Shown: positions 1 to 8,607 of the stretch, in pieces
How positions within the stretch are numbered: the stretch's first letter is position 1
Layout: every line of letters starts with the position of its first letter
Source of the DNA: Candidatus Amulumruptor caecigallinarius
GTDB lineage: Bacteria > Bacteroidota > Bacteroidia > Bacteroidales > Muribaculaceae
Direction of reading: 5' to 3'
Length of the DNA: 64,000 nucleotides
Assembly: GCA_944321825.1 (NCBI GenBank)
Contig: CALUMU010000002.1
Location: 124,001 to 188,000 of the forward strand
Notes under the pieces: model-generated
What the model was told of the DNA's origin: nothing
Seen by the model: the letters and a program-made list of their open reading frames with translations, nothing else
Database searches by the model: none
Made by a program: the position numbers and the translations under genes

Positions 1-599
1 CGAAATTCCACCCTGCCGAAGCGATAGCCGAAGCTTACGAGGCAGGGCAACGGGACTTCGGCGAAAGCCGTGTGCAGGAACTCTCAGCCAAGGCTCCAGT
101 TCTCCCCGACGACATACACTGGCACTTCATAGGGCATCTGCAGACCAACAAGGTAAGGCAGCTTATCCCACATGTCGACACCATCCAGAGCGTCGACTCC
201 CTCAGGCTTCTGCGCCTGATTGACAGCGAAGCTGTCCGTGTCGGACGCACTGTCAATGTCATGATACAGGTGCATGTGGCACAGGAAGAAACCAAATTCG
301 GCTTTGCCCCTGACGAACTGCTCACATCGCTCACTCCTGAAGTTGTCGAGCCGATGCACAATATCATCATCACAGGTATCATGGGCATGGCATCCAACAC
401 CGATGACGACGAGCGTGTAGAAGCCGATTTTGAAGCCCTGCGCCGCGTATGGCAGCAGCTCAAAGAGGGAGTGATGGCCAGCAACGAGGCATTTCGCGAA
501 CTGAGCATGGGCATGAGCCATGATTACCATCTCGCCATGCGGCATGGGGCTACCATGGTACGAATAGGGACAGACATATTCGGCGAACGTCAGTATTAA
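1..599 (+). CDS. yggS: YggS/PLPBP-family pyridoxal-phosphate homeostasis protein (5' partial)
   Basis: The reading frame is open from base 3, so the gene begins upstream of the window; 198 residues are visible and about 25-30 N-terminal residues are missing compared with the usual 220-230. The first visible residues, KFHPAEA, match the family segment that carries the PLP-binding lysine, so that lysine is probably the first visible codon. FGESRVQEL, HFIGHLQTNKVR and GIMGMAS follow in the family order, and the C-terminal LSMGMSHDYHLAMRHGATMVRIGTDIFG is the conserved phosphate-binding end (motif given in parts here). The family binds PLP without enzyme activity and buffers vitamin B6 and amino-acid pools in the cytoplasm. 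Confident family call. Confidence 0.93.
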   Translation, partial: KFHPAEAIAEAYEAGQRDFGESRVQELSAKAPVLPDDIHWHFIGHLQTNKVRQLIPHVDTIQSVDSLRLLRLIDSEAVRVGRTVNVMIQVHVAQEETKFGFAPDELLTSLTPEVVEPMHNIIITGIMGMASNTDDDERVEADFEALRRVWQQLKEGVMASNEAFRELSMGMSHDYHLAMRHGATMVRIGTDIFGERQY

Positions 600-656
600 A
601 CACCTGCTGATACAAACAAAACCTAATCATATAACCTTAAATTCCAATAATCAACT

Positions 657-1961
657 ATGAAACAGCAATCTGCAACATCATCGCAGAGCAACATTATCGC
701 CATCATCACGATGTGCTTCCTGTTTGCGATGATTGCTTTCGTAACCAATCTCGCAGCTCCCGTAGGAACAATATGGGCCTATCAGTATGACTGGGCAGGC
801 ATGCTCGGCAATCTGGCCAACTTCCTGGCATATCTGTTTATGGGCATCCCTGCGGGCATGATGCTATCGCGAATCGGCTATAAAAAGACAGCTCTCGTGG
901 CTTTGGCTATCGGCTTCGTCGGCATGGCGTTCCAGTATGTATCCAGCATGGTAGGTGGCGGTCAGGGCATGGCTGCCATGGTAGTATACCTTATCGGAGC
1001 CTTTATTTCTGGCTTCTGCGTCTGCATACTCAACACGGTGGTCAACCCTATGCTCAACCTCATAGGCCACGGCGGCAAACGCGGCAACCAGCTTATACAA
1101 ATCGGTTCGTCATGCAACTCCCTTGCCGGCACAGTAGCCCCACTGTTGGTGGGTATGCTGGTAGGACAGGTTACAGAATCGACCTCCATAGCCGATGTGT
1201 CCCCCCTGCTGCTCATTGCGATGGGTATATTCGTAGCAGCATTCCTGATAATCGGCTCCCTCAAACTCTATGAACCCGAAGCCAACAAGGCAAGTTCGTC
1301 ACGCGATGCCCACAGCCCATGGAGCTTCCGCCACACAGTGCTCGGCGTAATAGGTATCTTCTGTTACGTAGGCATGGAAGTCGGCATACCGGGTGTTCTG
1401 ATTTTCTACCTCTCTGACCCCGTGGCTTCAGGCATCACCCAGAACGGCGTGGCTATCGCCGGTGGAGTCGTGGCAATCTACTGGCTGCTGATGCTCGCCG
1501 GACGTTTCGCCTCATCATTCATCTCAGGAGCTGTGTCAAGCCGTGTGCAGCTCATCACCGTCAGTGCCGTAGGACTCGCACTCGTGCTTGCAGCCATTTT
1601 CACAGGCGACAGCGTGTCGATAGTTGTGCCTGCATGGAGCATAGAAGAGGGATTCTCTACAGCTAATGTACCCATTGCCGCCCTGTTCCTCGTACTCTGC
1701 GGCCTCTGTACATCCGTCATGTGGGGCGCGATATTCAACCTCGCAGTCGAAGGTCTCGGTAAATACACAGCCAAAGCATCAGGCATCTTCATGATGATGG
1801 TAGTAGGCGGCGGCGTGATACCATTCCTGATGAACCTTCTGGCCAAGGACTGGTCTTACATGGGCAGCTACTGGATTGTGGTAGCCATACTTATCTACCT
1901 CCTCTTCTACGCCGTAGCCGGAAGCAAAAACGTCAACAAGGACATCCCTGTAGATGAATAA
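657..1961 (+). CDS. MFS sugar permease, FHS (fucose/glucose-galactose) type
   Basis: A 434-residue protein with about 12 hydrophobic segments and no signal peptide beyond the first helix. LANFLAYLFMGIPAGMML followed by RIGYKKTAL is the conserved loop 2-3 region of the FHS family of proton-coupled sugar symporters (FucP, GluP), which are common in Bacteroidota. The role is therefore uptake of a hexose or related sugar through the inner membrane; the exact substrate cannot be read from sequence. The gene stands alone, 57 bp after the YggS gene, and ends at a strong hairpin at 2014-2046. Start ATG at 657 is the only reasonable one. Confidence 0.8.
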   Translation: MKQQSATSSQSNIIAIITMCFLFAMIAFVTNLAAPVGTIWAYQYDWAGMLGNLANFLAYLFMGIPAGMMLSRIGYKKTALVALAIGFVGMAFQYVSSMVGGGQGMAAMVVYLIGAFISGFCVCILNTVVNPMLNLIGHGGKRGNQLIQIGSSCNSLAGTVAPLLVGMLVGQVTESTSIADVSPLLLIAMGIFVAAFLIIGSLKLYEPEANKASSSRDAHSPWSFRHTVLGVIGIFCYVGMEVGIPGVLIFYLSDPVASGITQNGVAIAGGVVAIYWLLMLAGRFASSFISGAVSSRVQLITVSAVGLALVLAAIFTGDSVSIVVPAWSIEEGFSTANVPIAALFLVLCGLCTSVMWGAIFNLAVEGLGKYTAKASGIFMMMVVGGGVIPFLMNLLAKDWSYMGSYWIVVAILIYLLFYAVAGSKNVNKDIPVDE

Positions 1962-2013
1962 GAAACCGCTCCCATCTAAATAGGCAACTGATATTTATTA
2001 CCTAATTTATAAG

Positions 2014-2052
2014 AAGGTCTGCTCACTTTTACGGTAAGCAGACCTTCGTTTT
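2014..2052. terminator. Bidirectional hairpin terminator
   Basis: Arms AAGGTCTGCTCAC and GGTAAGCAGACCTT pair over 13 positions with one mismatch, followed by a GTTTTC run on the plus strand. It sits between the convergent MFS and nitroreductase genes and probably serves both. Confidence 0.8.
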
Positions 2053-2066
2053 CATACGCAGATATA

Positions 2067-2813
2067 TCACAACTTGAATCCTTGGGATTCGATGAAGCCG
2101 CGCCACACGGCGGAAAATGATTCCATCATCTGACGTGTATAGCGGACATCGGTAAACACCTGCGCGAGGTTTTCCTTGCCGTTCTCCTCCACAAACCGCC
2201 GCGAATCATCACGCGCCTCTTTTTCGGCATAAATTACGACGATCTCTTCGGGTGTGGCCTCATGGTACCGCTCGCGGTGTATAAGGCATTTCACAGGCAG
2301 ACGTCCGCAATCCTCCACCTCTCCGGCAGGATACCCCACAGCCAGAGTGACTACCGGCACCACAAGCTGCGGCAGCTCAAGCAGACGCGCTATATCAGGC
2401 GCATTATAAGTAGTGGTGCCAAGATAGCAGCAACCCAATCCGTTCATCTCCGCAACAGTGTTAAACTGCTGGGCAAAAATCACCGCATCGAGCATCGCCG
2501 TCGTGAATCCTTGCAGGTTATCATACCCGGGAGCGGCAGCCGACTGGCGACACCACGCGGTAAAACGGTTGAAATCGGCACAGAAGGTCAGCAGCACAGG
2601 GGCATTGACTGATGCCGGCTGGCTGAAATGCGTAGCAGCCAGAGCCTTTCGGGCCTCGGCCTCGCGGGTGACGATGACCGAGTAAAGCTGCATATTACCA
2701 GTGGTAGGGGCATGGGCAGCAGCCTCAAGAAGGTCTTCAAGCATCTTGTCAGTCACCTCACGGTCGCTGAAAGCACGGTGGGTGCGGCGGTCATAAAAAT
2801 ATCTGTTATCCAT
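2067..2813 (-). CDS. NfsA/FRP-like NADPH nitroreductase family protein
   Basis: The protein starts at the ATG at 2813 (MDNRYFYDRRTHRAFS), giving 248 residues; an in-frame ATG 24 codons upstream would add a hydrophobic stretch not typical of the family. The segment AAHAPTTGNMQLYS is the FMN-binding nitroreductase motif; CADFNRFTAWC, GYDNLQGF and GLGCCYLGTTTYNA follow the NfsA/flavin-reductase subgroup. The family reduces nitroaromatics, quinones or flavins with NADPH in the cytoplasm. The gene is monocistronic and convergent with the upstream MFS gene. The subfamily is fairly secure; the physiological substrate is unknown. Confidence 0.8.
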   Translation of the reverse strand: MDNRYFYDRRTHRAFSDREVTDKMLEDLLEAAAHAPTTGNMQLYSVIVTREAEARKALAATHFSQPASVNAPVLLTFCADFNRFTAWCRQSAAAPGYDNLQGFTTAMLDAVIFAQQFNTVAEMNGLGCCYLGTTTYNAPDIARLLELPQLVVPVVTLAVGYPAGEVEDCGRLPVKCLIHRERYHEATPEEIVVIYAEKEARDDSRRFVEENGKENLAQVFTDVRYTRQMMESFSAVWRGFIESQGFKL

Positions 2814-2973
2814 GACTAAAAAGATTAGATGATACGTAAACCCAAAATGCGTAAGTCTAAAGAAACACACATAAGTAACGCGCAAAAATTAGCTCGCGTA
2901 TAATTGCGAAGGATTTTCGAGGAGATTTTCAGCATCAAATTTAGACAATTTTGCCGATTCATTCAACACAGCT

Positions 2974-3005
2974 ATTGCACATGAGAGCAAAAATAGCTAC
3001 CTTTG
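2974..3005 (+). promoter_or_regulatory. Bacteroidota-type promoter of rpsP
   Basis: A -7 box TACCTTTG at 2998-3005 (consensus TAnnTTTG) lies 20 bp after an ATTG at 2974-2977 (consensus -33 TTTG). It leaves a 5' untranslated region of roughly 45 nt before the rpsP start. Confidence 0.6.
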
Positions 3006-3060
3006 CGGTCGATTGCCGCTGTGCAATACAAGACCACTTATTTAATAAACAACATTTTTA

Positions 3061-3618
3061 ATGGCAACAAAAATCAGACTGCAACGTCATGGTCGTAAGA
3101 ACTATGCGTTCTATCCTATTGTTATCGCCGATAGCAGGGCACCACGAGATGGTAAATTTATTGAAAGGATAGGTTCCTATAATCCGAACACTAATCCTGC
3201 TACAATAACTTTAAATTTCGAGCGGGCCTTGTATTGGGTAAATGTCGGTGCTCAACCCACCGATACAGTGCGTTCAATCCTCTCCAAGGAAGGTGTACTG
3301 CTCATGAAGCACCTTCAGGGCGGTGTCAAGAAAGGCGCTTTCGACGAGGCTGAAGCCCAGAAGCGTTTTGATGCCTGGAAAGCCAAAAAGCAGGCCCAGG
3401 TTGACTCTCTGAAAGCAGATATGGCCAACAAGAAAGAGCTCGACAACAAGAAGCGTCTTGAAGCCGAGCAGGCCGCAAACAAAGCCAAAGCCGAGGAAGT
3501 AGCCAAGAAGAAAGCCGAAATCGAAGCAGCCAAGGCTGCCGCTGAGGCTGAAGCCGCTGCCGCCGAAGCTCCCGCAGAGGAGGCTCCCGCCGCAGAAGAA
3601 GCATCTGCTGCCGAATAA
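3061..3618 (+). CDS. rpsP: 30S ribosomal protein S16, long C-terminal tail
   Basis: The first ~90 residues are the S16 fold ([23 protein letters not shown], here in parts: [10 protein letters not shown] and [17 protein letters not shown]; then GSYNPNTNP and [20 protein letters not shown]). S16 binds 16S rRNA and helps assemble the small subunit. The remaining ~90 residues, from about position 100, form a low-complexity Lys/Ala/Glu-rich tail ending in alternating Ala/Glu/Pro; most bacterial S16 proteins are only 80-90 residues long. Such extensions are usual in Bacteroidota, so this is not an artefact. Monocistronic, own promoter, and a strong terminator 46 bp after the stop. Confidence 0.97.
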   Translation: MATKIRLQRHGRKNYAFYPIVIADSRAPRDGKFIERIGSYNPNTNPATITLNFERALYWVNVGAQPTDTVRSILSKEGVLLMKHLQGGVKKGAFDEAEAQKRFDAWKAKKQAQVDSLKADMANKKELDNKKRLEAEQAANKAKAEEVAKKKAEIEAAKAAAEAEAAAAEAPAEEAPAAEEASAAE

Positions 3619-3664
3619 TCGGACAGCTGACCGACAGCGTTAATTCCGCAACAAACGCAATAAA

Positions 3665-3702
3665 GCCGATGTGCATCCAATATGATGTGCATCGGCTTTT
3701 TC
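3665..3702 (+). terminator. rpsP terminator
   Basis: GCCGATGTGCATC pairs with GATGTGCATCGGC (13 bp with two G-U pairs) around the loop CAATAT, followed directly by TTTTTCTT. Confidence 0.88.
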
Positions 3703-3808
3703 TTCTCCCCCAGCCCTTCCAAACCACAGCCGTAGCGCAAACCAGACACCTTTCCTGTTTGTTTTGATTGTACGACTTCTCCTACCAAACGCTATAAACA
3801 CAACCCAA

Positions 3809-3943
3809 ATGTCTGACCTCTCACTACATGCGCATATCGCCACCTGGCTGATTGTCGGTGCTTCCGTAGGCCTGTTTGCCCTTGCCGGGATTGCGATCGA
3901 ACGACTACGTCCCATCCGAAACGACAAATGTACAAATCAGTAA
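3809..3943 (+). CDS. Possible 44-residue single-pass membrane protein
   Basis: An ATG-started frame of 44 codons lies between the rpsP terminator and lgt. Residues 11-31 (ATWLIVGASVGLFALAGIA and neighbours) are one clear transmembrane helix, followed by a basic tail (ERLRPIRNDK) as expected for a cytoplasmic end. Nothing in the sequence identifies a function. A hairpin with a T-run follows at about 3988-4038, which would fit a short transcription unit. No clear ribosome-binding site is visible, but these are weak in this phylum. It may be real or chance. Confidence 0.4.
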   Translation: MSDLSLHAHIATWLIVGASVGLFALAGIAIERLRPIRNDKCTNQ

Positions 3944-3987
3944 CTTTCAATCTATATTAAACCCGATACAATCCATACCCCTTTAAG

Positions 3988-4038
3988 AATCCGTAAGAAG
4001 GTTTTTGCTCCAAGCCGCCTCTATACGGATTTTTTTTC
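3988..4038 (+). terminator. Weak hairpin plus T-run before lgt
   Basis: AATCCGT and ACGGATT enclose a long loop and are followed by a run of eight T. It could end the small upstream reading frame; the long loop makes it weaker than the other terminators in this window. Confidence 0.4.
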
Positions 4039-4039
4039 G

Positions 4040-4047
4040 TAATTTTG
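4040..4047 (+). promoter_or_regulatory. -7 box of the lgt operon
   Basis: TAATTTTG matches TAnnTTTG and lies about 45 bp before the lgt start. No convincing -33 TTTG is seen at 19-20 bp, so this is a partial promoter call. Confidence 0.4.
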
Positions 4048-4092
4048 CGGTAGCTGATACAGCTCTCCCGACCTCAAAAGTCATCATTGATA

Positions 4093-4959
4093 ATGCTCGA
4101 TTACATCACATGGGCCGCGAGCCCGATACTATTCCAGATAGGCACGGTTTCAGTCCGTTGGTACTCCCTGATGTTTGTCATAGGGTTTGCAGTAGGATAT
4201 GAAATTGTAGCACGGATATTCAAACACGAAGGCGCACCCGAACGCTGGCTCGGCTACCTTCTGCTCTGGACAGTCGCCGGCACCGTCATAGGAGCCCGTT
4301 TGGGACACGTGTTTTTCTACGAGTGGGACTATTACAGCCAGCATCCTATCAAGATTTTATACACGTGGGAAGGGGGACTTGCCAGCCACGGCGGCACCAT
4401 AGGCATTATCCTCGCTGTGATCGCTTTCTCGCTTATCACGACCAAGCGCAGTCCTCTGTGGACATTCGACCGTCTGGTGATACCTATAGCCCTTACAGGA
4501 GGGCTGATACGTCTGGGCAATCTGATGAACTCGGAGATTTACGGATGCCCGACTACATTGCCATGGGGATTCAAATTTGTCAAAAGCGCCGAGTGGCACC
4601 AGCTTTACGAAGGGCTTGCATGTCACCCTACGCAGATCTACGAAGCCCTCGTCTACTTCGCCCTTTTTGCGCTGCTTATGTGGATGTATTGGAAGAAAAA
4701 CGCCGAAGAACGCCCCGGACTCATATTCGGAGTCTTTTTCATCGGCATATTCCTATCCCGTTTCTTCATCGAGTTTATAAAGAACGACCAAGTGGCTTTT
4801 GAAGCCGACATGGCGCTCAATATGGGCCAGTGGCTTAGTCTGCCTTTCATCGCCGCAGGAATCGGCCTTGTGATATATGCCATCAGACGGCCACGAGTGC
4901 AGCTGACGTTCCCCAACCGTTTCGCCGACGAGGCATCCAGCGTCAAAAAGAAGAAATAA
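4093..4959 (+). CDS. lgt: Prolipoprotein diacylglyceryl transferase
   Basis: Lgt moves diacylglycerol from phosphatidylglycerol onto the lipobox cysteine of pre-lipoproteins in the inner membrane, the first step of lipoprotein maturation. The 288-residue protein has about seven membrane segments and the family signatures WEGGLASHGGTIG (essential His) and GLIRLGNLMNSEIYG (the GRxGNxxNxE-type Lgt signature with Leu in place of one Gly). The ATG at 4093 is preferred to a TTG two codons upstream. It is the first gene of a run with the patatin (3 bp gap) and the GH13 gene (4-bp overlap). Many lipoproteins in this window (for example the SusD- and SusE-like proteins) are its expected substrates. 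Confidence 0.95.
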   Translation: MLDYITWAASPILFQIGTVSVRWYSLMFVIGFAVGYEIVARIFKHEGAPERWLGYLLLWTVAGTVIGARLGHVFFYEWDYYSQHPIKILYTWEGGLASHGGTIGIILAVIAFSLITTKRSPLWTFDRLVIPIALTGGLIRLGNLMNSEIYGCPTTLPWGFKFVKSAEWHQLYEGLACHPTQIYEALVYFALFALLMWMYWKKNAEERPGLIFGVFFIGIFLSRFFIEFIKNDQVAFEADMALNMGQWLSLPFIAAGIGLVIYAIRRPRVQLTFPNRFADEASSVKKKK

Positions 4960-4962
4960 CGG

Positions 4963-5769
4963 ATGAAATCCCATCTCGTATCCTATACCAAAGCCCGACT
5001 GGCCGAACTGTTTTCACGTCCGCCTTATGCCACCGGGGTGGCTCTCAGTGGCGGAGGTGCCCGCGGATTCGCACATGTGGGCGTACTTCAAGCACTGCAC
5101 GAAGCGCATATCCACCCCGACATAGTGGCTGGCGTGAGCGCAGGAGCGGTTGCTGCGGTATTTTATGCATCGGGGATACCGTTCGACATGATGCTGAAAG
5201 CTTTTGAATCTTTAAAATTCAACGACTTTGCGGAACTCAGCGTACCCAAGGACGGCTTTTTCAAGCTCGACCGTTTCCGCAAGTTCCTTCGTTACAACAT
5301 ACCATACAATCGAATCGAAGACCTCCCTGTCAAGACGGTCATCTGCGCCACAGATATCGACAGCGGAGAGCCGGTAGCCTTTGAAGAAGGGCCACTGCCG
5401 GAGTGTGTAGCCGCCTCTTGCAGCATCCCCATCGTATTCAAGCCTGCCGTAATTAACGGAGTCAAATATGTCGACGGAGGTCTGACCCACAATCTCCCCG
5501 CATGGGCCATCCGTTCACGCTGCCGCACCCTCTACGGCATCAATGTCAGCCCCATGGTCAAGAAAAAAAGCAAAGGCACCCTGATCGACATAGCCACCAA
5601 ATCGTTCAAGCTCATGGCAAGAAACAATGCCATACAAGACATGCAGATGTGTGACCACGTAATAGAGCTGTCAGACATCGCTAACTACAATGTGTTCGAC
5701 CTTAATGCGATAAAATCCATCTATAAAGCCGGCTACGAAACCACCAAGCGAACCCTTAACAAATCATGA
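4963..5769 (+). CDS. Patatin-like phospholipase (RssA/NTE type)
   Basis: A 268-residue one-domain patatin. The oxyanion loop GGGARG is at residues 30-35, the nucleophile elbow G-V-S59-A-G at 57-61, and the catalytic aspartate in VDGGLTHN is D171, so the Ser-Asp dyad is complete. The family hydrolyses phospholipid or lysophospholipid acyl esters. There is no signal peptide, which suggests a cytoplasmic or inner-face enzyme, as for RssA. It follows lgt by 3 bp and overlaps the GH13 gene by 4 bp (ATGA), so the three are co-translated. The actual lipid substrate is unknown. Confidence 0.88.
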   Translation: MKSHLVSYTKARLAELFSRPPYATGVALSGGGARGFAHVGVLQALHEAHIHPDIVAGVSAGAVAAVFYASGIPFDMMLKAFESLKFNDFAELSVPKDGFFKLDRFRKFLRYNIPYNRIEDLPVKTVICATDIDSGEPVAFEEGPLPECVAASCSIPIVFKPAVINGVKYVDGGLTHNLPAWAIRSRCRTLYGINVSPMVKKKSKGTLIDIATKSFKLMARNNAIQDMQMCDHVIELSDIANYNVFDLNAIKSIYKAGYETTKRTLNKS

Positions 5770-7517
5770 AAACCAAACCCATCATCTATCAACTCATGCC
5801 AAGGCTGTTTACCAACATGAACAGCCGATGCATCCCCAACGGTTCAATTACACAGAACGGTTCAGGAAAGATGAACGACATAACCCCGACGGTACTCCGC
5901 TCCATAAAGGAACTCGGAGTCACCGCCGTGTGGTATACCGGCATCATAGAACATGCCCATACAGCCGACTATACCCGCTACGGCATACCCCGCCATAACC
6001 CCCATATCATCAAGGGAAAAGCCGGCTCGCCATATGCGATAACCGACTACTATGATGTTGACCCCGACATCGCCGAGGATGTCGACAAGCGTATCGAAGA
6101 ATTCGAGGCTCTGATCGACCGCACCCACAAGTGCGGCATGAACGTGATAATGGACTTCGTCCCCAACCATGTAGGCCGGCAGTACCACAGCGACAAAGCC
6201 CCACGCGGCATAGAAGACCTCGGCAAAGACGACGACACCACAAAATTTTTCGACCGCGACAACAACTTCTACTACATACCGCGACAACTGTTTGCGCCCA
6301 GCATCGACATGGGTTCCGGCAACGATGCCTATGTGGAATTTCCTGCCAAAGCCACTGGCAACGACTGTTTTTCGGCATTTCCAGGCATCTTCGACTGGTA
6401 TGAGACCATAAAGCTCAACTACGGGGTGGACTACGGCGACAATACGCGCCACTTCGATCCAATCCCCGATACATGGTTCAAGATGCTCCACATACTCCGC
6501 TACTGGGCCGCCAAGGGCATAGACGGCTTCCGCTGCGACATGGTACACATGGTGCCGCTGGAGTTTTGGCACTGGGCCATAGCCAATGTCAAGGAAAGCT
6601 TCCCGGATATCAAATTCATAGCCGAAATATACGATGTCGGTCTCTACCGTCCGTTTATCGACTACGGCGGTTTCGACTATCTATATGACAAAGTAAACCT
6701 CTATGACACACTGCGCGGTGTACAATGCCACAACCACAGCGCAGCAACAATAACCAACTGCTGGCAGACAGTGGAAGGCATCGCGCCTCGTATGCTAAAT
6801 TTCCTCGAGAACCATGACGAGCAGCGTTTCGGCTCCGAACAGTATGCCGGAGACCCGGCCAAGGTGATACCGTCGCTCGTGGTAAGCTCGATGATTTCCA
6901 CCGGTCCGATGATGATATACATGGCACAGGAACTCGGAGAGCAGGCACGTGACGCAGAGGGCTTCAGCGGATATGACGGACGCACCACTATATTCGACTA
7001 CTGGAGCCTTCAGACCCTGCGCCGCTGGCTCACCGAAGTAAAGACCGGGGAAGCCGCCCTCACAGGACGTGAAAAATGGCTGCGCAGCAAATACAAGACC
7101 ATCCTGACGGCATGCAATCAGGAAAAAGCCATACGCGAAGGCCGTTTCTTCGACCTGATGTATGTCAACTACGACAACCCGTCGCTCAATCCCCACCGTC
7201 AGTATGTGTTCCTGAGATCCACCGAGGGGGAAACCTTGGTGATTGCAGCCAATTTCGGCAGCGAATCATGCGATTTGCTCATCAACATCCCCGACCATGC
7301 TTTCGACATGCTCAACCTGCCGCAGGGCGAATGTGTGGCCACCGACTTGCTCACAAGCGATACGATGCGTAAGGTGTTCAGCCCCAACCGTCCGTTTGAG
7401 ACCTTCATCCCGCCCTACGATGCCGTGGTGTGGAAAATCAAACACCGCAATATAATAGGCAACGACCAGAAAGCCGCACCGTCACGCTCCATGCGGCCCA
7501 AAAGGGCTGCCAAATAA
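5766..7517 (+). CDS. Cytoplasmic GH13 alpha-amylase-family enzyme
   Basis: A 583-residue GH13 protein without signal peptide. All three catalytic residues can be placed: nucleophile D258 in GFRCDMVHM, acid/base E287 in FIAEIYD, and D351 in FLENHDEQR; NVIMDFVPNHVG supplies the conserved region I. A beta-sandwich C-terminal domain follows (about 480-570). In the cytoplasm such enzymes act on maltodextrins or glycogen-like glucans, or transfer glucosyl units; the subfamily is not clear to me. It is the third gene of the lgt-patatin run, an odd partnership. It could complement the starch locus at the right end of the window, which imports the oligosaccharides. Confidence 0.85.
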   Translation: MKTKPIIYQLMPRLFTNMNSRCIPNGSITQNGSGKMNDITPTVLRSIKELGVTAVWYTGIIEHAHTADYTRYGIPRHNPHIIKGKAGSPYAITDYYDVDPDIAEDVDKRIEEFEALIDRTHKCGMNVIMDFVPNHVGRQYHSDKAPRGIEDLGKDDDTTKFFDRDNNFYYIPRQLFAPSIDMGSGNDAYVEFPAKATGNDCFSAFPGIFDWYETIKLNYGVDYGDNTRHFDPIPDTWFKMLHILRYWAAKGIDGFRCDMVHMVPLEFWHWAIANVKESFPDIKFIAEIYDVGLYRPFIDYGGFDYLYDKVNLYDTLRGVQCHNHSAATITNCWQTVEGIAPRMLNFLENHDEQRFGSEQYAGDPAKVIPSLVVSSMISTGPMMIYMAQELGEQARDAEGFSGYDGRTTIFDYWSLQTLRRWLTEVKTGEAALTGREKWLRSKYKTILTACNQEKAIREGRFFDLMYVNYDNPSLNPHRQYVFLRSTEGETLVIAANFGSESCDLLINIPDHAFDMLNLPQGECVATDLLTSDTMRKVFSPNRPFETFIPPYDAVVWKIKHRNIIGNDQKAAPSRSMRPKRAAK

Positions 7518-7586
7518 CATAACTCACCGATTATCACATATACAACAACCACTATACAATCCTTCCCGTAACAGCTATCAAAAAAA

Positions 7587-8519
7587 ATGACACCCTACAA
7601 AATCTTTTCGGGCACAAACTCGCGCTACATGGCTGAGGAAATCTGCAAGGACCTCGGCGTGCAGCTTGGAGAAATGAACATCCAGCGATTTGCCGACGGC
7701 GAATTTGAAGTTTCATTCGAGGAATCCATCCGTGGATGCGAGGTTTATCTCGTGCAGTCGACATTTCCCAACAGCGACAACCTGATGGAACTGCTCCTCA
7801 TGATCGACGCTGCCAAGCGCGCATCTGCCAAAAGCATCGCCGCCGTAATGCCCTATTTCGGCTGGGCTCGACAGGACCGCAAGGACAAACCGCGTGTAAG
7901 CATTGCAGCCAAGCTTGTGGCCGACCTGCTCATGGCCGCCGGAGTGGACCGCGTAATCACCATGGATCTACATGCCGACCAGATCCAGGGCTTCTTCGAT
8001 GTGCCTGTCGACCACCTCTACGCTTCATCTGTATTTATTCCATATATCCAGAGCCTTAACCTCCCCGACCTCGTTATGGCTACTCCCGACGTAGGAGGTG
8101 CAAAGCGTGCCAACAACTACGCCAAGTATCTCAACGTGCCTCTCGTCCTCTGCCACAAGCAGCGTGCCAAAGCCAATGTCGTAGAGTCTATGACTGTAAT
8201 CGGCGATGTTAAAGACAAGAACGTGATACTGATCGACGACATGGTAGATACAGCCGGCACAATCACCAAGGCTGCCGACATCATGCTCAAAGCAGGAGCC
8301 AAATCAGTACGCGCCCTTGCCAGCCACGCCATCATGAGCGACCCCGCCACCCAGCGCGTCAACGACTCCGGCCTTACCGAGATGATATTTACCAACAGCA
8401 TCCCCTACACCAAGGATTGCCCCAAATGCACCATCATAAGCATAGCCCATCTCTTTGCCGACACCATACGTCGTGTACATAGTTGCCAGTCAATCTCCAG
8501 CCAGTATCTCATCAAGTAA
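7587..8519 (+). CDS. prs: Ribose-phosphate pyrophosphokinase
   Basis: PRPP synthase makes phosphoribosyl pyrophosphate from ribose 5-phosphate and ATP for nucleotide, histidine and tryptophan synthesis. The 310-residue length is normal. Family marks are the start FSGTNSRYMAEEIC, the ATP-loop region YFGWARQDRKDKPRV, the divalent-metal site VITMDLHADQIQGFFD and the PRPP-binding loop ILIDDMVDTAGT. It is monocistronic, 69 bp after the GH13 gene, and ends at the strong hairpin at 8556-8599. Confidence 0.97.
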   Translation: MTPYKIFSGTNSRYMAEEICKDLGVQLGEMNIQRFADGEFEVSFEESIRGCEVYLVQSTFPNSDNLMELLLMIDAAKRASAKSIAAVMPYFGWARQDRKDKPRVSIAAKLVADLLMAAGVDRVITMDLHADQIQGFFDVPVDHLYASSVFIPYIQSLNLPDLVMATPDVGGAKRANNYAKYLNVPLVLCHKQRAKANVVESMTVIGDVKDKNVILIDDMVDTAGTITKAADIMLKAGAKSVRALASHAIMSDPATQRVNDSGLTEMIFTNSIPYTKDCPKCTIISIAHLFADTIRRVHSCQSISSQYLIK

Positions 8520-8555
8520 TTCTCTAATATCCAAAAGAGATACTCCTCATACGCA

Positions 8556-8599
8556 CAGTGGAGGCATGGTTGTTAAAACCCATGCCTCCACTGCTTTTT
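8556..8599 (+). terminator. prs terminator (probably bidirectional)
   Basis: CAGTGGAGGCATGG and CCATGCCTCCACTG form a perfect 14-bp stem around a 10-nt loop, followed by CTTTTT. It lies between the convergent prs and GH3-fusion genes. Confidence 0.92.
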
Positions 8600-8607
8600 A
8601 CGACAGA

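Noticed and set aside
2814-2885. N-terminal extension of the nitroreductase
   Set aside because: The upstream ATG adds 24 residues rich in Phe/His unlike the family start; MDNRYFYDRRT fits the family.
3315-3788. Minus-strand frames opposite the rpsP tail
   Set aside because: They are produced by the low-complexity Ala/Glu/Lys codons of the S16 tail read in reverse, giving Ser/Ala- or Leu/Arg-rich nonsense.
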